From contig JAKLIP010000002.1 of the NCBI GenBank assembly GCA_022709545.1, positions 124,001 through 188,000 on the forward strand: a DNA stretch of 64,000 nucleotides, in the 5' to 3' direction. Position 1 is the first letter of the stretch. The number at the start of each line of letters is the position of its first letter. This document shows, one piece after another, positions 53,493 through 61,486 of this stretch. The notes below the pieces were generated by a model. The model had not been told where the DNA came from, did not search any database, and saw only the letters and a program-made list of their open reading frames with translations. The stretch is from Patescibacteria group bacterium (GTDB taxonomy: Bacteria > Patescibacteriota > Minisyncoccia > Moranbacterales > GWC2-37-73). A program made the translations under genes and the position numbers.

Positions 53493-54299
53493 TTATGGAT
53501 GCATGTTTTCAAAAGGCGAAAAATTTTCAGGTGGAGGTAAATGCTCTGGATTGTTTTTCCCCTGCCGATTAAAACGCTGATTGCGCGGAGTTTTTCCGTC
53601 CCAGTCTTCCGGAAAAGTTCTTATTGAAAACGCACTTATTGAAAAGTCATTATTTTTTTTGCCTATAATTCCTACTTTATCGCCCACAGAAAATTCAGAT
53701 GGATTATTTTTCTCTGTTCTATCGTTATAAACTATCTTCCATTCTTCACCATCAAAACTTTTTATTGAAAATTCATTTGTCCCAATGTTTATAATTTCCC
53801 CACCAATGAGACCGTCCCCAGGTCTTGTCCAGCGTCCTTCCCTAGGAGCGACCAATCTTTTTAAATTAGGTGTATTTTTTGAAAATGCTCCGTGCATTTT
53901 ATTGTCTATCTTGAGAAAATGACTAATAAAAGCCAAGATGGAAATTATAAGCACAACCAGGCTAGTTATAAAAAGTGTACTGTGCCTATAACCTTTATGG
54001 GTTCCCCTGAAAGCTTTTATGCCGAAATAAAGAGCCGCCAAAGAAAGGATTATCCATAAATAAGGAGCGGTAACAGTAATAATTCTGACAAATTTAAATA
54101 ATTCCATGTGGCGTATAAATCTTGGATCTATATCAGAAACATTCAAAATAGCTAGCGACAGAGATAGTGCTCCTATAAGTATCATCACTACCATTAAAAT
54201 CCAAAACAAATAGCTTTTCCATTGCAACTTTAATTTTGATTCGGGAATAATGTGTCCTTCTTTGATTTTTTCTATGATTTTTTTAGAGATGTCTTTCAT
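53493..54299 (-). CDS. membrane protein with DUF5666-like tail, possible anti-sigma partner
   Basis: A 268-residue protein four bases after an ECF sigma gene. A ~28-residue basic cytosolic N-terminus, three helices (about 30-53, 70-97 and 103-128), then an outside region whose ~75 residues GGEIINIGTNEFSIKSFDGEEWKIVY..VGDKVGIIGKKNNDFSISAFSIR resemble the DUF5666 gene at the other end of the operon. Its position and topology suit an anti-sigma or sensor role; I cannot see a known anti-sigma motif. Confidence 0.6.
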   Translation of the reverse strand: MKDISKKIIEKIKEGHIIPESKLKLQWKSYLFWILMVVMILIGALSLSLAILNVSDIDPRFIRHMELFKFVRIITVTAPYLWIILSLAALYFGIKAFRGTHKGYRHSTLFITSLVVLIISILAFISHFLKIDNKMHGAFSKNTPNLKRLVAPREGRWTRPGDGLIGGEIINIGTNEFSIKSFDGEEWKIVYNDRTEKNNPSEFSVGDKVGIIGKKNNDFSISAFSIRTFPEDWDGKTPRNQRFNRQGKNNPEHLPPPENFSPFENMHP

Positions 54300-54303
54300 A
54301 TGT

Positions 54304-54882
54304 TTAATTATTTATTCCAAATTTATTACTGGCCTCTTTAAGAAGCATTTTTCTTCCGCGGTTTATAAGTGCCGCCACCGTCCCCTTGGGTTTCTGGATA
54401 ATATCCATTATTTCCTCATAATTTTTGTCTTCCAAAAACCTTAGCACCAGCACTTCTTTATATTTATACGGCAGCTCGTCTATTATCTTGCGTATGATAT
54501 CCAGATGATTTCTTGCTTCCGCCTGTATATGCACATCTATGTCTGACTGAAAAAATTTAAGCACATCATTTTCTTCGAAATACATAGCCTGTGGCCGCGC
54601 CTGTTTTTTTCTTATGGCATCAATCGTTGCATTCCTGGCTATTTGATATATCCACGAAGAAAATTTTAAATCATTATCAAATATATTCAAGCTTTTATAC
54701 GCTTTTATAAATGTCTCCTGTATAATGTCTTCTATATCTTCATCGGCAAAATAAGAAATTCTTTTAATATAGCGAAACAGGCGATCTTGATATCGCAATA
54801 CGATTTCACTGAAAGCATCTGGACTTCTTTTTGAAAACTGAACCAATTCATTATCTGTCATTTCGGCTGATTTTTCTGGCAT
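54304..54882 (-). CDS. ECF-type RNA polymerase sigma factor
   Basis: A 192-residue group 4 sigma factor. Region 2 is AFSEIVLRYQDRLFRYIKRI..IEDIIQETFIKAYKSL and FSSWIYQIARNATIDAIRKKQ. Region 4 is IIDELPYKYKEVLVLRFLEDKNYEEIMDIIQKPKGTVAALINRGRKML. First gene of the operon with the MacAB-like pump. A 16-base palindrome lies just upstream. Translation start at ATG 54882 or the downstream ATG before TDNELVQ; neither has a clear ribosome site. Confidence 0.93.
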   Translation of the reverse strand: MPEKSAEMTDNELVQFSKRSPDAFSEIVLRYQDRLFRYIKRISYFADEDIEDIIQETFIKAYKSLNIFDNDLKFSSWIYQIARNATIDAIRKKQARPQAMYFEENDVLKFFQSDIDVHIQAEARNHLDIIRKIIDELPYKYKEVLVLRFLEDKNYEEIMDIIQKPKGTVAALINRGRKMLLKEASNKFGINN

Positions 54883-54896
54883 ATAAATTTTAGCTT

Positions 54897-54912
54897 AACC
54901 AACCGGTTAGTT
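54897..54912. promoter_or_regulatory. operator-like palindrome before ECF sigma gene
   Basis: AACCAACCGGTTAGTT is an imperfect palindrome (one mismatched pair, 14 of 16 bases) located 15 bases before the sigma ATG and beside a TATAAC that can be its -10. It could bind a regulator. Not a known motif to me. Confidence 0.4.
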
Positions 54913-55037
54913 ATACGGCTAATTAACTTTTTAGTTTGCAATTCTTAATGTTTCTATTTTAGCACAGATATTAATTGAAAACATAAAATACACCTTTATT
55001 ATTAATGCTTAACGATTTGACAAATCTCTTTGTTTGG

Positions 55038-55066
55038 TTGACAAATGAGAGCACGTGTTGTACGAT
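55038..55066 (+). promoter_or_regulatory. promoter of NYN-sigma pair
   Basis: TTGACA (55038-55043), 17 bases, TACGAT (55061-55066). A second TTGACAAAT lies 21 bases upstream (55017), so the region may hold an alternative -35 or a repeat for a regulator. Leader of about 75 bases with two ribosome-site-like tracts. Confidence 0.65.
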
Positions 55067-55147
55067 CCATTTAAAACATTTAGGAAAGGAGGTTAAAAAA
55101 AGCATTAATATTAGTAGTTTAAAATCAGAATAAAAAAGGAGTATTTT

Positions 55148-55705
55148 ATGCCAAAAAATGCAATAGTAGCAGTAGATTTCTCTAATATAACTTCAGCTTT
55201 TGAAGATATTAGAAGAAAGTCTGGTTTGGATCCAAGAAGTAAACTTGATTTGGAGAAGCTTGTCAATATTGCAACGATGGGCTCAAATGTTGCCTCAAAA
55301 ACAGTGTATGTAGAAACAAGAAGCACGGATGACCAGGTTGGCCAGCGAAAATTCTTGTATCAGTTCTCCGTTAAAGGCTTTAACGTTGTTACGAAAGAAG
55401 TAAAACGTATATGGACCGGGGTCGGTACAAAAGAGAAGGCTAATTTTGATGTAGAAATTACGACAGACATCAGCGACAGCTTCTGGCGAAGAGATTGTGA
55501 TGAAATTATACTTCTTTCCGGCGATTCAGATTTTGAATATCTTCTCAGCAAAATAAAAAAAAGAGGAGGAATCAGCGTAACAATCGTGTCTTCAGATGAT
55601 ACAGTTTCAAGAGAACTGAGAGCATTGGCCGACAGACTAATTCTTATTGGCCATGATGTAAAAATGGAGGAAATATCTTTTATAAACTCAAAATCTGCAC
55701 AATAG
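55148..55705 (+). CDS. NYN/LabA-like (DUF88) domain protein
   Basis: A 185-residue PIN-like nuclease-fold protein. AIVAVDFSN, a central FDVEITTDI and IILLSGDSDFEYLL carry the acidic metal-binding residues of NYN domains. These act as RNases in several systems; LabA members act in clock and gene regulation. ATG follows AAGGAG. It is 20 bases upstream of a truncated sigma factor gene, and the two are probably one unit. Confidence 0.88.
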   Translation: MPKNAIVAVDFSNITSAFEDIRRKSGLDPRSKLDLEKLVNIATMGSNVASKTVYVETRSTDDQVGQRKFLYQFSVKGFNVVTKEVKRIWTGVGTKEKANFDVEITTDISDSFWRRDCDEIILLSGDSDFEYLLSKIKKRGGISVTIVSSDDTVSRELRALADRLILIGHDVKMEEISFINSKSAQ

Positions 55706-55725
55706 CATAAAAATCGAGGTGAATA

Positions 55726-56466
55726 ATGGCAAAAAATCAAAATGAAGAAACGGCTTGCTTGCGTTTTCTCATAAAACAAGCACAAAAATGCCCACGATTA
55801 TCTAGAACAGAAGAGAGCGAGCTCCTGGAAAAAATATGCGAACAAAGAAATGAAGGCGAAGAAAAGAAAAAATTAACGGAGATGGAGAAAAAAATAGTCG
55901 AATCGAATATGGCTTTTGCCATTTTTTTCGCCAGAAAAAATTGGAATAGTGGATTAGCAATTGAAGATTTAATCCAAACGGCAAATATCGGATTAATCTT
56001 GGCTGTTAAAACATTTAAGTCTGATTGCGGTTGCGGGTTTGCAAGATGGGCCGGGTTTTACATCAAGACCAGGATAGACGTTGAGTTGGCTTATCAATCA
56101 GATAATATTTCTGTTTCGCGCCAATTAAGGAGGGCAATAATAGAAATTGAAAAAACTGAGAAGAATTTTTTGCAGAATTACAAGCGGTTACCAACTCATG
56201 AAGAGCTGGCAGAGTGTTTGGGCCTTACTAAGGAGAAAATCTCTGAAGTACAGGTTATAAGGAAAAGAGGAAAAACATTCTCCTTTTCTAAACTAGTCAA
56301 CGAAGATGATGACTCGACGATCGATTGCGTTATACCAGACTCTAAAAATATTTCTTCCGAAGAGACAGTGCAAGACAAAGATATGGCTGATCAAATTCAT
56401 AAGGTTTTGACTACATTGAAAGCTAGTGAAGAAAAAGTCATCAGATTACGTTTTGGCCTAAGATAA
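55726..56466 (+). CDS. sigma-70 family factor ending before region 4.2
   Basis: A 246-residue protein. Region 1.2-like ETACLRFLIKQAQKCPRLSRTEESEL, region 2 (NMAFAIFFARKNWNSGLAIEDLIQTANIGLILAVKTF..FARWAGFYIKTRI), region 3 (LPTHEELAECLGLTKEKISEVQ) and only the start of region 4 (ASEEKVIRLRFGLR) are present. The stop TAA comes exactly where the -35-binding helix-turn-helix should begin, and other frames after it do not encode it. It is a natural-looking truncation, followed at once by a terminator. It could bind core RNA polymerase with weak or no -35 reading. Confidence 0.82.
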   Translation: MAKNQNEETACLRFLIKQAQKCPRLSRTEESELLEKICEQRNEGEEKKKLTEMEKKIVESNMAFAIFFARKNWNSGLAIEDLIQTANIGLILAVKTFKSDCGCGFARWAGFYIKTRIDVELAYQSDNISVSRQLRRAIIEIEKTEKNFLQNYKRLPTHEELAECLGLTKEKISEVQVIRKRGKTFSFSKLVNEDDDSTIDCVIPDSKNISSEETVQDKDMADQIHKVLTTLKASEEKVIRLRFGLR

Positions 56467-56484
56467 GAACAAGATACTATTTAC

Positions 56485-56520
56485 AAAAACCATGCAATTA
56501 ACAAATTGCGTGGTTTTTTC
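56485..56520 (+). terminator. terminator after truncated sigma gene
   Basis: A near-perfect 15-base stem, AAAAACCATGCAATT and AATTGCGTGGTTTTT, four-base loop, then T-run. It also faces mscL. Confidence 0.88.
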
Positions 56521-56544
56521 TTTTTGTATTTTATTTTTTTAAGT

Positions 56545-56946
56545 TTATGAAGTAATCTGTGCACAATGTGAGCAGCGTTTGGCCTCAGTGGGAATTTCAC
56601 TCAGACATTCCGGGCATTTCTTGGTAGTCGGATCTGCCGGCGCTTCTTTGCGAGAACGCGCAACAAGCATATTCATCGGTTTTATTATAAAAAAGAAAAT
56701 GGCAGCCGCAACTAATATAAATGAAATGAGAGCATTAATAAAATGTCCAATCATAAATTTGCTGTCATTGATTGTAAAAATTAAACCAGAAAAATCAGGT
56801 ACTTTAGCAATGGCTGCAATCATTGGAGTCAGCAAATCAGACACAAGAGCTGAAACTACTGACCCAAAAGCGGCACCAACTACAACTCCTACGGCCAGAT
56901 CAACGACATTTCCGCGAAGAAGAAATTGTTTGAATTCTTTTAACAT
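56545..56946 (-). CDS. mscL: large-conductance mechanosensitive channel with zinc ribbon
   Basis: A 133-residue channel that opens under hypo-osmotic stress. FLLRGNVVDLAVGVVVGAAFGSVVSALV is helix 1 and the second helix (FINALISFILVAAAIFFFII) follows. After the usual C-terminus comes CPECLSEIPTEAKRCSHC, a zinc ribbon not in standard MscL. Monocistronic. Confidence 0.93.
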   Translation of the reverse strand: MLKEFKQFLLRGNVVDLAVGVVVGAAFGSVVSALVSDLLTPMIAAIAKVPDFSGLIFTINDSKFMIGHFINALISFILVAAAIFFFIIKPMNMLVARSRKEAPADPTTKKCPECLSEIPTEAKRCSHCAQITS

Positions 56947-57066
56947 AATTTTTTAAAATTAATAATTATTTTTAAAGCTAAATAAAAAAATATTTATTAT
57001 TCTAAGGATATTTTTGCCATATTCTTACTATATTTAAAATAGCATGTTTTTTGTCCTTTGATAATT

Positions 57067-57765
57067 TCATATATATTCTTGAATTTTTATACCTCCATCG
57101 TTAATAGTTATATAACTACATGGAGTGTCATCCCAACAGCCCGAATTAAAATATTTTATTTTATGATTTTTTCTTTGAATAGACTTATGTGTATGTCCAC
57201 AGAAAACAAAATCGGCTCCATTTTCTTTACCATAAATAATTGCAGAACGGGCTACTTTTTCAGAAAGTCTTAGCCAACCTTTGCTTTTTTTCTTAAGATA
57301 ATGACTAAATTTTTTTTCATTAGAATCAATTCTTTGTATAAAATTATAAATTTTATTCGCCAAATAACTAATCATAGCATTATTAACTAAAAAACGGTCG
57401 AATTGATGTCCATGTATGGCAAGATATTTTTTCTGCTTATAATGCCAAACGTATGTTTCATATATTTTGGCATCCATTAGAGATTTAAAAATATTTACCA
57501 ATCCCTCATCATGGTTTCCAATAACCCACCTGACTTTCTTATTTTTAGATATTTTTCCAATATAAGTAAGCAGATTCCAGCATTCTTTAGAAAGATTGCG
57601 GAAATCCATGTTGTCAAAAACATCTCCCAAGAGTATAAGCTTTTGGAAAGAATAATTTTCCAGCATTGCCAAAGTTTTTTCCGGTTGGCTCACTTTTGAT
57701 CCCAGGTGAAGGTCAGAAATTATTATTGTATGTGTTTTTGTTTTTTTAGTTTTTTCTTTTTTCAT
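57067..57765 (-). CDS. calcineurin-like metallophosphoesterase (LpxH/UshA-like)
   Basis: A 232-residue phosphoesterase. ISDLHLGS, LLGDVFDN, VIGNHD, AIHGHQFD and GHTHKS form the dimetal site. The group includes UDP-diacylglucosamine hydrolases, but no lipid A genes are here, so another phosphate ester is likely. It is divergent from murJ. Confidence 0.88.
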   Translation of the reverse strand: MKKEKTKKTKTHTIIISDLHLGSKVSQPEKTLAMLENYSFQKLILLGDVFDNMDFRNLSKECWNLLTYIGKISKNKKVRWVIGNHDEGLVNIFKSLMDAKIYETYVWHYKQKKYLAIHGHQFDRFLVNNAMISYLANKIYNFIQRIDSNEKKFSHYLKKKSKGWLRLSEKVARSAIIYGKENGADFVFCGHTHKSIQRKNHKIKYFNSGCWDDTPCSYITINDGGIKIQEYI

Positions 57766-57904
57766 CTATTACATTTTATCACTTATGGGCATTATTACAA
57801 TTTTAGATAAAAATATGGTTTGCAAGATTTACTAAACCAAACAAAATAAGTTTATTCCAAAAAAACAAGGAATATATTTGGTAATTTCAAATCTTTCTGT
57901 TTGG

Positions 57905-57913
57905 TGATATAGT
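57905..57913 (+). promoter_or_regulatory. extended -10 of murJ, probably leaderless
   Basis: TG at 57905-57906 followed by one base and TATAGT at 57908-57913. Start is expected at about 57920, which is the A of the ATG, so the mRNA should be leaderless. The -35 (TTTCAA at 57885) is poor. Confidence 0.5.
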
Positions 57914-57919
57914 ATTTAT

Positions 57920-59242
57920 ATGAAGAAATGGACAAATATAATCCCCAAGGGTAGCGTGATACTTGCAATTACATCTTTTGCTTCCTATGTTCTTGGATTG
58001 GCGCGAGATCACTTTTTTGCGCAGACTTTTGGCGCTTCAAGACCATTAGATGCTTATAACGCTGCTTTTCTTTTTCCTGATCTTTTATTTAATATTCTTA
58101 TCGCCGGAGGGATTACTGCTGCCTTTGTGCCAATACTTTCAGAACTTTTGCACTCAGACAAAGAAAAGGCTAAAGAATATGTCAATTCCATAATAACAGC
58201 CGCTACTGGCATCATGTTTATAATCGCCGTAATTATTATAATATTTGCAAATTATATAAGTGTCATCGTGGCTCCTGGTTTTAATGAAGCTGATAGACTT
58301 TTAGTAGCAAAGATTGTACGAATTCTGGCACTGTCTCCTATCTTTTTTGCAGCTTCCAACGCTATTGGTGCCATGTTGATAACTCAAAGGCGATTTCTTT
58401 TTTATGGAATGTCCCCAGTTCTTTACAATTTTGGGATAATTCTTGGAACATTATTTTTGGCTCCATTTTTTGGTATAACGGGCGTAGCTGTAGGCACAGT
58501 TTTTGGGGCTTTTCTTCATCTTTTAGCAAGATTTGGTGATGCTTGGTGGCATGGTTTCAGATTTAGAACAGCATATGATTTCAAATCCGCTCCTTTTCGT
58601 AAAACCATCAGAATGATGATACCCAAGATGTTTGGACATCCTATTGAACTTGCGACTTTTTGGGGTTTTACAGCTATAGCTTCAATGCTTCAGCCTGGAT
58701 CAGTAACAGCAATAAGCTTTGCGCGTAATTTTCAAAGTGTCCCGATAAGCCTTATTGGCATAACTATTGCCACAACCAGTTTTCCTTTGCTAGCTAACGC
58801 TATTAATGATAACGCTAAGGATAATTTTTTAAAAACACTAAAGAATTCTTTTCTCTTGATACTTTTGGCAAGCTTATTATCTGCATCCATTATTTTTTTA
58901 ATTCGTGATGAACTAATAAGTATTTTTTTGGGTGGTGGAGCATTCGAATCTTCTGACATAATCCGCACATCTGCTGCCCTTGGAGTATTTTGTCTGAGTA
59001 TTCCTACCGAGTCATTAGTCCACCTTATGGCCAGAGCTTTCTATGCAACAAAAAATACAACCATTCCAGTTGTAATCAGCATATTAGGAATTATAATCGC
59101 TATACCAGGGGGATATTTTATGAGTTTTCATTATGGATTAGTAGCTTTGCCATTCGCTTTTTTCCTGGGTAGTGCTTTTGAATTATTAATCCTATTGATC
59201 TTACTTCCACTGCGTTTACGTAAGATAAATAACGGCCACTAG
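57920..59242 (+). CDS. murJ: lipid II flippase MurJ (MviN)
   Basis: A 440-residue membrane protein, shorter than the usual ~510. SVILAITSFASYVLGLARDHFFAQTFGASRPLDAYNAAFLFPDLLFNIL is the family start. About 12 helices are visible, with conserved charged residues in the loops. It moves the peptidoglycan precursor across the membrane. It ends four bases into the opposing C39-type gene. Confidence 0.92.
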   Translation: MKKWTNIIPKGSVILAITSFASYVLGLARDHFFAQTFGASRPLDAYNAAFLFPDLLFNILIAGGITAAFVPILSELLHSDKEKAKEYVNSIITAATGIMFIIAVIIIIFANYISVIVAPGFNEADRLLVAKIVRILALSPIFFAASNAIGAMLITQRRFLFYGMSPVLYNFGIILGTLFLAPFFGITGVAVGTVFGAFLHLLARFGDAWWHGFRFRTAYDFKSAPFRKTIRMMIPKMFGHPIELATFWGFTAIASMLQPGSVTAISFARNFQSVPISLIGITIATTSFPLLANAINDNAKDNFLKTLKNSFLLILLASLLSASIIFLIRDELISIFLGGGAFESSDIIRTSAALGVFCLSIPTESLVHLMARAFYATKNTTIPVVISILGIIIAIPGGYFMSFHYGLVALPFAFFLGSAFELLILLILLPLRLRKINNGH

Positions 59243-60048
59243 CCTGCTATTATCACAGCTTTTTTCCCATTATACACATCTCCATTATTCCAATCATGAA
59301 TAGCATTCATTATTATTCCTGTTTTATACCTATAATTAGCACCTTTTCTGGTTCCCGGTTCATTCGTTATAAAATTATCATTCTTATCATAACCTTTAAT
59401 TACCAGCATATGATATAGCGGGCCAGGACTACGAAAATTAGGATTTTTTAATTCTCGGCCAGCCAATGGAACTACTACGGCTTTCCCTTCAGCCAAAGCA
59501 ATTTTAATTTCATTCACGCTTGGATTATAAACTATTTCAATCTTTTGCAAATTATATAACTCACGAAGAATAGTTGCTGTTTCTTCTATGTTTGTGTCTT
59601 TGTGATATCCAAATTTTTTCATTTCGAAATCCATAATAGAAAGAAGTTTTGCATCAGCATCGTTAGAATTGAGTATTGGGCTGTTTTTTAAATAACTAGC
59701 TGCCATTAAAACCGATGCTTCTTCACAGAAATCTTCATAGGGATAGACCCAATTCTGGTTTGGCGCTTGCAGAACAAATGGTATAGATAGATTTGTTTCT
59801 TCAGGCAAAACAATCTCTTTTTTAGGTGATGCTTTTTCATCTAATTTTATTGATTTATCTGAAGCTTTTTTTTCATTTTGAGTCGGGATTTTTACAGCTT
59901 CATCATAAGTGTGAGCAGGTGGCAAGGGAGTTGCAGTTTGTTTTTTACTTTCCAAAAACGCCAAAAACCAACCGCCGCCTCCGGCTGTGATTATCCAAAT
60001 AATAATAATGACTAGAGTTAAAACAATGCTACCTTTTTTATTTTTCAT
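59239..60048 (-). CDS. C39-like cysteine peptidase
   Basis: A 269-residue exported enzyme: one N-terminal helix (8-30), a Lys/Pro-rich linker, then a papain-like C39_2 domain with SIPFVLQAPNQNWVYPYEDFCEEASVLMAASY (catalytic Cys in FCEEAS), YHMLVIKGYD (His) and FITNEPG (Asn/Asp). It likely cleaves a peptide or processes a surface protein. Its end overlaps murJ by four bases. Confidence 0.82.
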   Translation of the reverse strand: MKNKKGSIVLTLVIIIIWIITAGGGGWFLAFLESKKQTATPLPPAHTYDEAVKIPTQNEKKASDKSIKLDEKASPKKEIVLPEETNLSIPFVLQAPNQNWVYPYEDFCEEASVLMAASYLKNSPILNSNDADAKLLSIMDFEMKKFGYHKDTNIEETATILRELYNLQKIEIVYNPSVNEIKIALAEGKAVVVPLAGRELKNPNFRSPGPLYHMLVIKGYDKNDNFITNEPGTRKGANYRYKTGIIMNAIHDWNNGDVYNGKKAVIIAG

Positions 60049-60078
60049 TTGTTTTTTTTCTTTTCTATCTATTGCTGT

Positions 60079-60531
60079 TTATTTATCGTTCAAATAGAAT
60101 TTACTGATAAAATAATAAAATACGAAATAAGACAGTAGACTTGCAATAATGATAGTAAATTGCATTTTTTCTTGACTAATAACTTCCGGCGAAAAAGTTC
60201 CTGTTTGAAATAACAAAATCAATTCAAGAAAAACAAGCAGTGTTGTGGCCGTAATAACAATAACATTGGGCTGATCTATGGAAAAAAATTTTTTAATAAA
60301 ATTTGAAACCACCATAATAAGAATCCAAGTTATAAATATATTTGCCAATATCCTGATAACAAACAATATACTCATCATAGATTTATAACTTATATCAGTA
60401 TCAGATATTATGCTGTTGAAAACAAAATTACTCAAAATTGCAGAAATATAAATAGAAGGAACAATTGTGATAAAAAAGAAAACCAACGATGCTTTGAAAT
60501 TACTTAATGTGTTTTTCATAATAATATTCAA
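60079..60531 (-). CDS. hypothetical four-helix membrane protein
   Basis: A 150-residue protein with about four hydrophobic helices (about 15-37, 47-75, 88-112 and 123-145) and no recognisable family motif. It lies 30 bases upstream of the peptidase gene on the same strand and may be co-transcribed. Confidence 0.6.
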   Translation of the reverse strand: MNIIMKNTLSNFKASLVFFFITIVPSIYISAILSNFVFNSIISDTDISYKSMMSILFVIRILANIFITWILIMVVSNFIKKFFSIDQPNVIVITATTLLVFLELILLFQTGTFSPEVISQEKMQFTIIIASLLSYFVFYYFISKFYLNDK

Positions 60532-60673
60532 AAAAATTATTACTAGGTTTATTATAACATAAATTCTATCATCCTACTCTGGTATAAAAAATAACCCCAT
60601 AAAAAGTGTGTTTTATTTGGTTCAATTTAGTAAAAAAATTATAACTTTTAATTATAGATAATTTGGTGAATTA

Positions 60674-60725
60674 TTGGAAGAATTTAATTTAAGTTGGATA
60701 TAAAAACAGAAAACCCACCAAAGCA
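60674..60725 (-). repeat. 3'-region repeat, copy 1
   Basis: 52 bases, 51 identical to 61413-61464, differing at one base (ttgg/tttg). It runs into the left arm of a terminator. Each copy lies just past a different small gene. Confidence 0.95.
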
Positions 60726-60745
60726 AGTTTCCTTGCTGGTGGGTT
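60710..60745 (-). terminator. terminator of the 152-aa gene
   Basis: AACCCACC and GGTGGGTT with an inner AGCAAG/CTTGCT stem; the minus strand goes on TTTTCTGTTTTTA. Confidence 0.85.
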
Positions 60746-60768
60746 ATATTATAATAAAGTAACTTTAC

Positions 60769-61227
60769 TTAATCCTTCAGACTCACATGAATTATGGAGA
60801 TGCCTCCAAGATCAGGAAAACCGGCCCCGAGCAGATTTTTGCTCATCTTGATGACTTTATAGCCATCTCTTATGCCGGTGCCGCAGTCCCAAACGCCAAA
60901 TCTTCCCCTTATCGAATTCCACATGAGCTCATTGGAAATCTCAAAATTTTCCCTGATAGTTTTAAGCTCATTATGCTTCGGCTTGAATTCCGGCGACTCC
61001 TGCTCGTTTTTTTCTTTCATCTTATTGAGCTGTTCTACCAGTTCTTCTTCTTTTTTACCGCAGAAATCTGCGTAAGCTAGCAAGCCTTTTTCGAAAAGAC
61101 TCATATCGCCGATTACCTCTTCATTCTCCTTTACGGCTGCTCCAACGCTAGGAAAAACTCCTTTGCCAATAAAGCCCAAAACATCAGCCAAAAATGAACC
61201 CTTTACCGCTTCGATTGCTTTTTCCAA
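60769..61227 (-). CDS. hypothetical protein, 152 aa, TTG start
   Basis: Not recognised. A soluble protein with a Gly/Ala-rich start (MEKAIEAVKGSFLADVLGFIGKGVF), a charged helical middle (KKEEELVEQLNKMKEKNEQE) and a C-terminus SIRGRFGVWDCGTGIRDGYKVIKMSKNLLGAGFPDLGG. The start codon is TTG at 61227, behind AGGAGGT at ideal spacing, and no ATG fits better. Its own terminator follows. Part of an accessory stretch. Confidence 0.65.
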   Translation of the reverse strand: MEKAIEAVKGSFLADVLGFIGKGVFPSVGAAVKENEEVIGDMSLFEKGLLAYADFCGKKEEELVEQLNKMKEKNEQESPEFKPKHNELKTIRENFEISNELMWNSIRGRFGVWDCGTGIRDGYKVIKMSKNLLGAGFPDLGGISIIHVSLKD

Positions 61228-61328
61228 GTTACTACCTCCTAATTATAATATTTCTGATCCATAATGAATCAGATTTTTTATTATACATAAATTAAACTTT
61301 ATGTCAACAAGCAATTAATAAATTAAAT

Positions 61329-61350
61329 AAAAAAAGGCTTAAATAAGCCA
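61329..61350 (-). terminator. second terminator after the 98-aa gene
   Basis: GGCTTA and TAAGCC, short loop, then TTTTTTT on the minus strand, about 140 bases past the stop. Confidence 0.75.
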
Positions 61351-61412
61351 TTAAAATATGATGCCCATACTAAAAATTGAGCACTTTTAAGTGAGTAAAG
61401 TTTTGGAAAATT

Positions 61413-61464
61413 TTGGAAGAATTTAATTTAAGTTTGATATAAAAACAGAAAACCCACCAAAGCA
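61413..61464 (-). repeat. 3'-region repeat, copy 2
   Basis: Partner of 60674-60725, 51 of 52 bases identical; the sequence then diverges inside the terminator stem. Confidence 0.95.
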
Positions 61465-61482
61465 GATTTTCTGCCGGCGGGT
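61451..61482 (-). terminator. first terminator of the 98-aa gene
   Basis: ACCCACC and GGCGGGT with an inner GCAG/CTGC stem, just after the stop codon. Left arm lies in the repeat. Confidence 0.8.
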
Positions 61483-61486
61483 ATTA

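Noticed and set aside
55081-55135. Possible leader peptide after the first AGGAGG upstream of the NYN gene
   Set aside because: The frame after it would start with ATT and has only nine codons; the second ribosome site at 55136 clearly serves the NYN gene.
56440-56560. Frameshift that would restore sigma region 4.2
   Set aside because: Neither other frame after 56466 gives a helix-turn-helix; a terminator follows within 20 bases.
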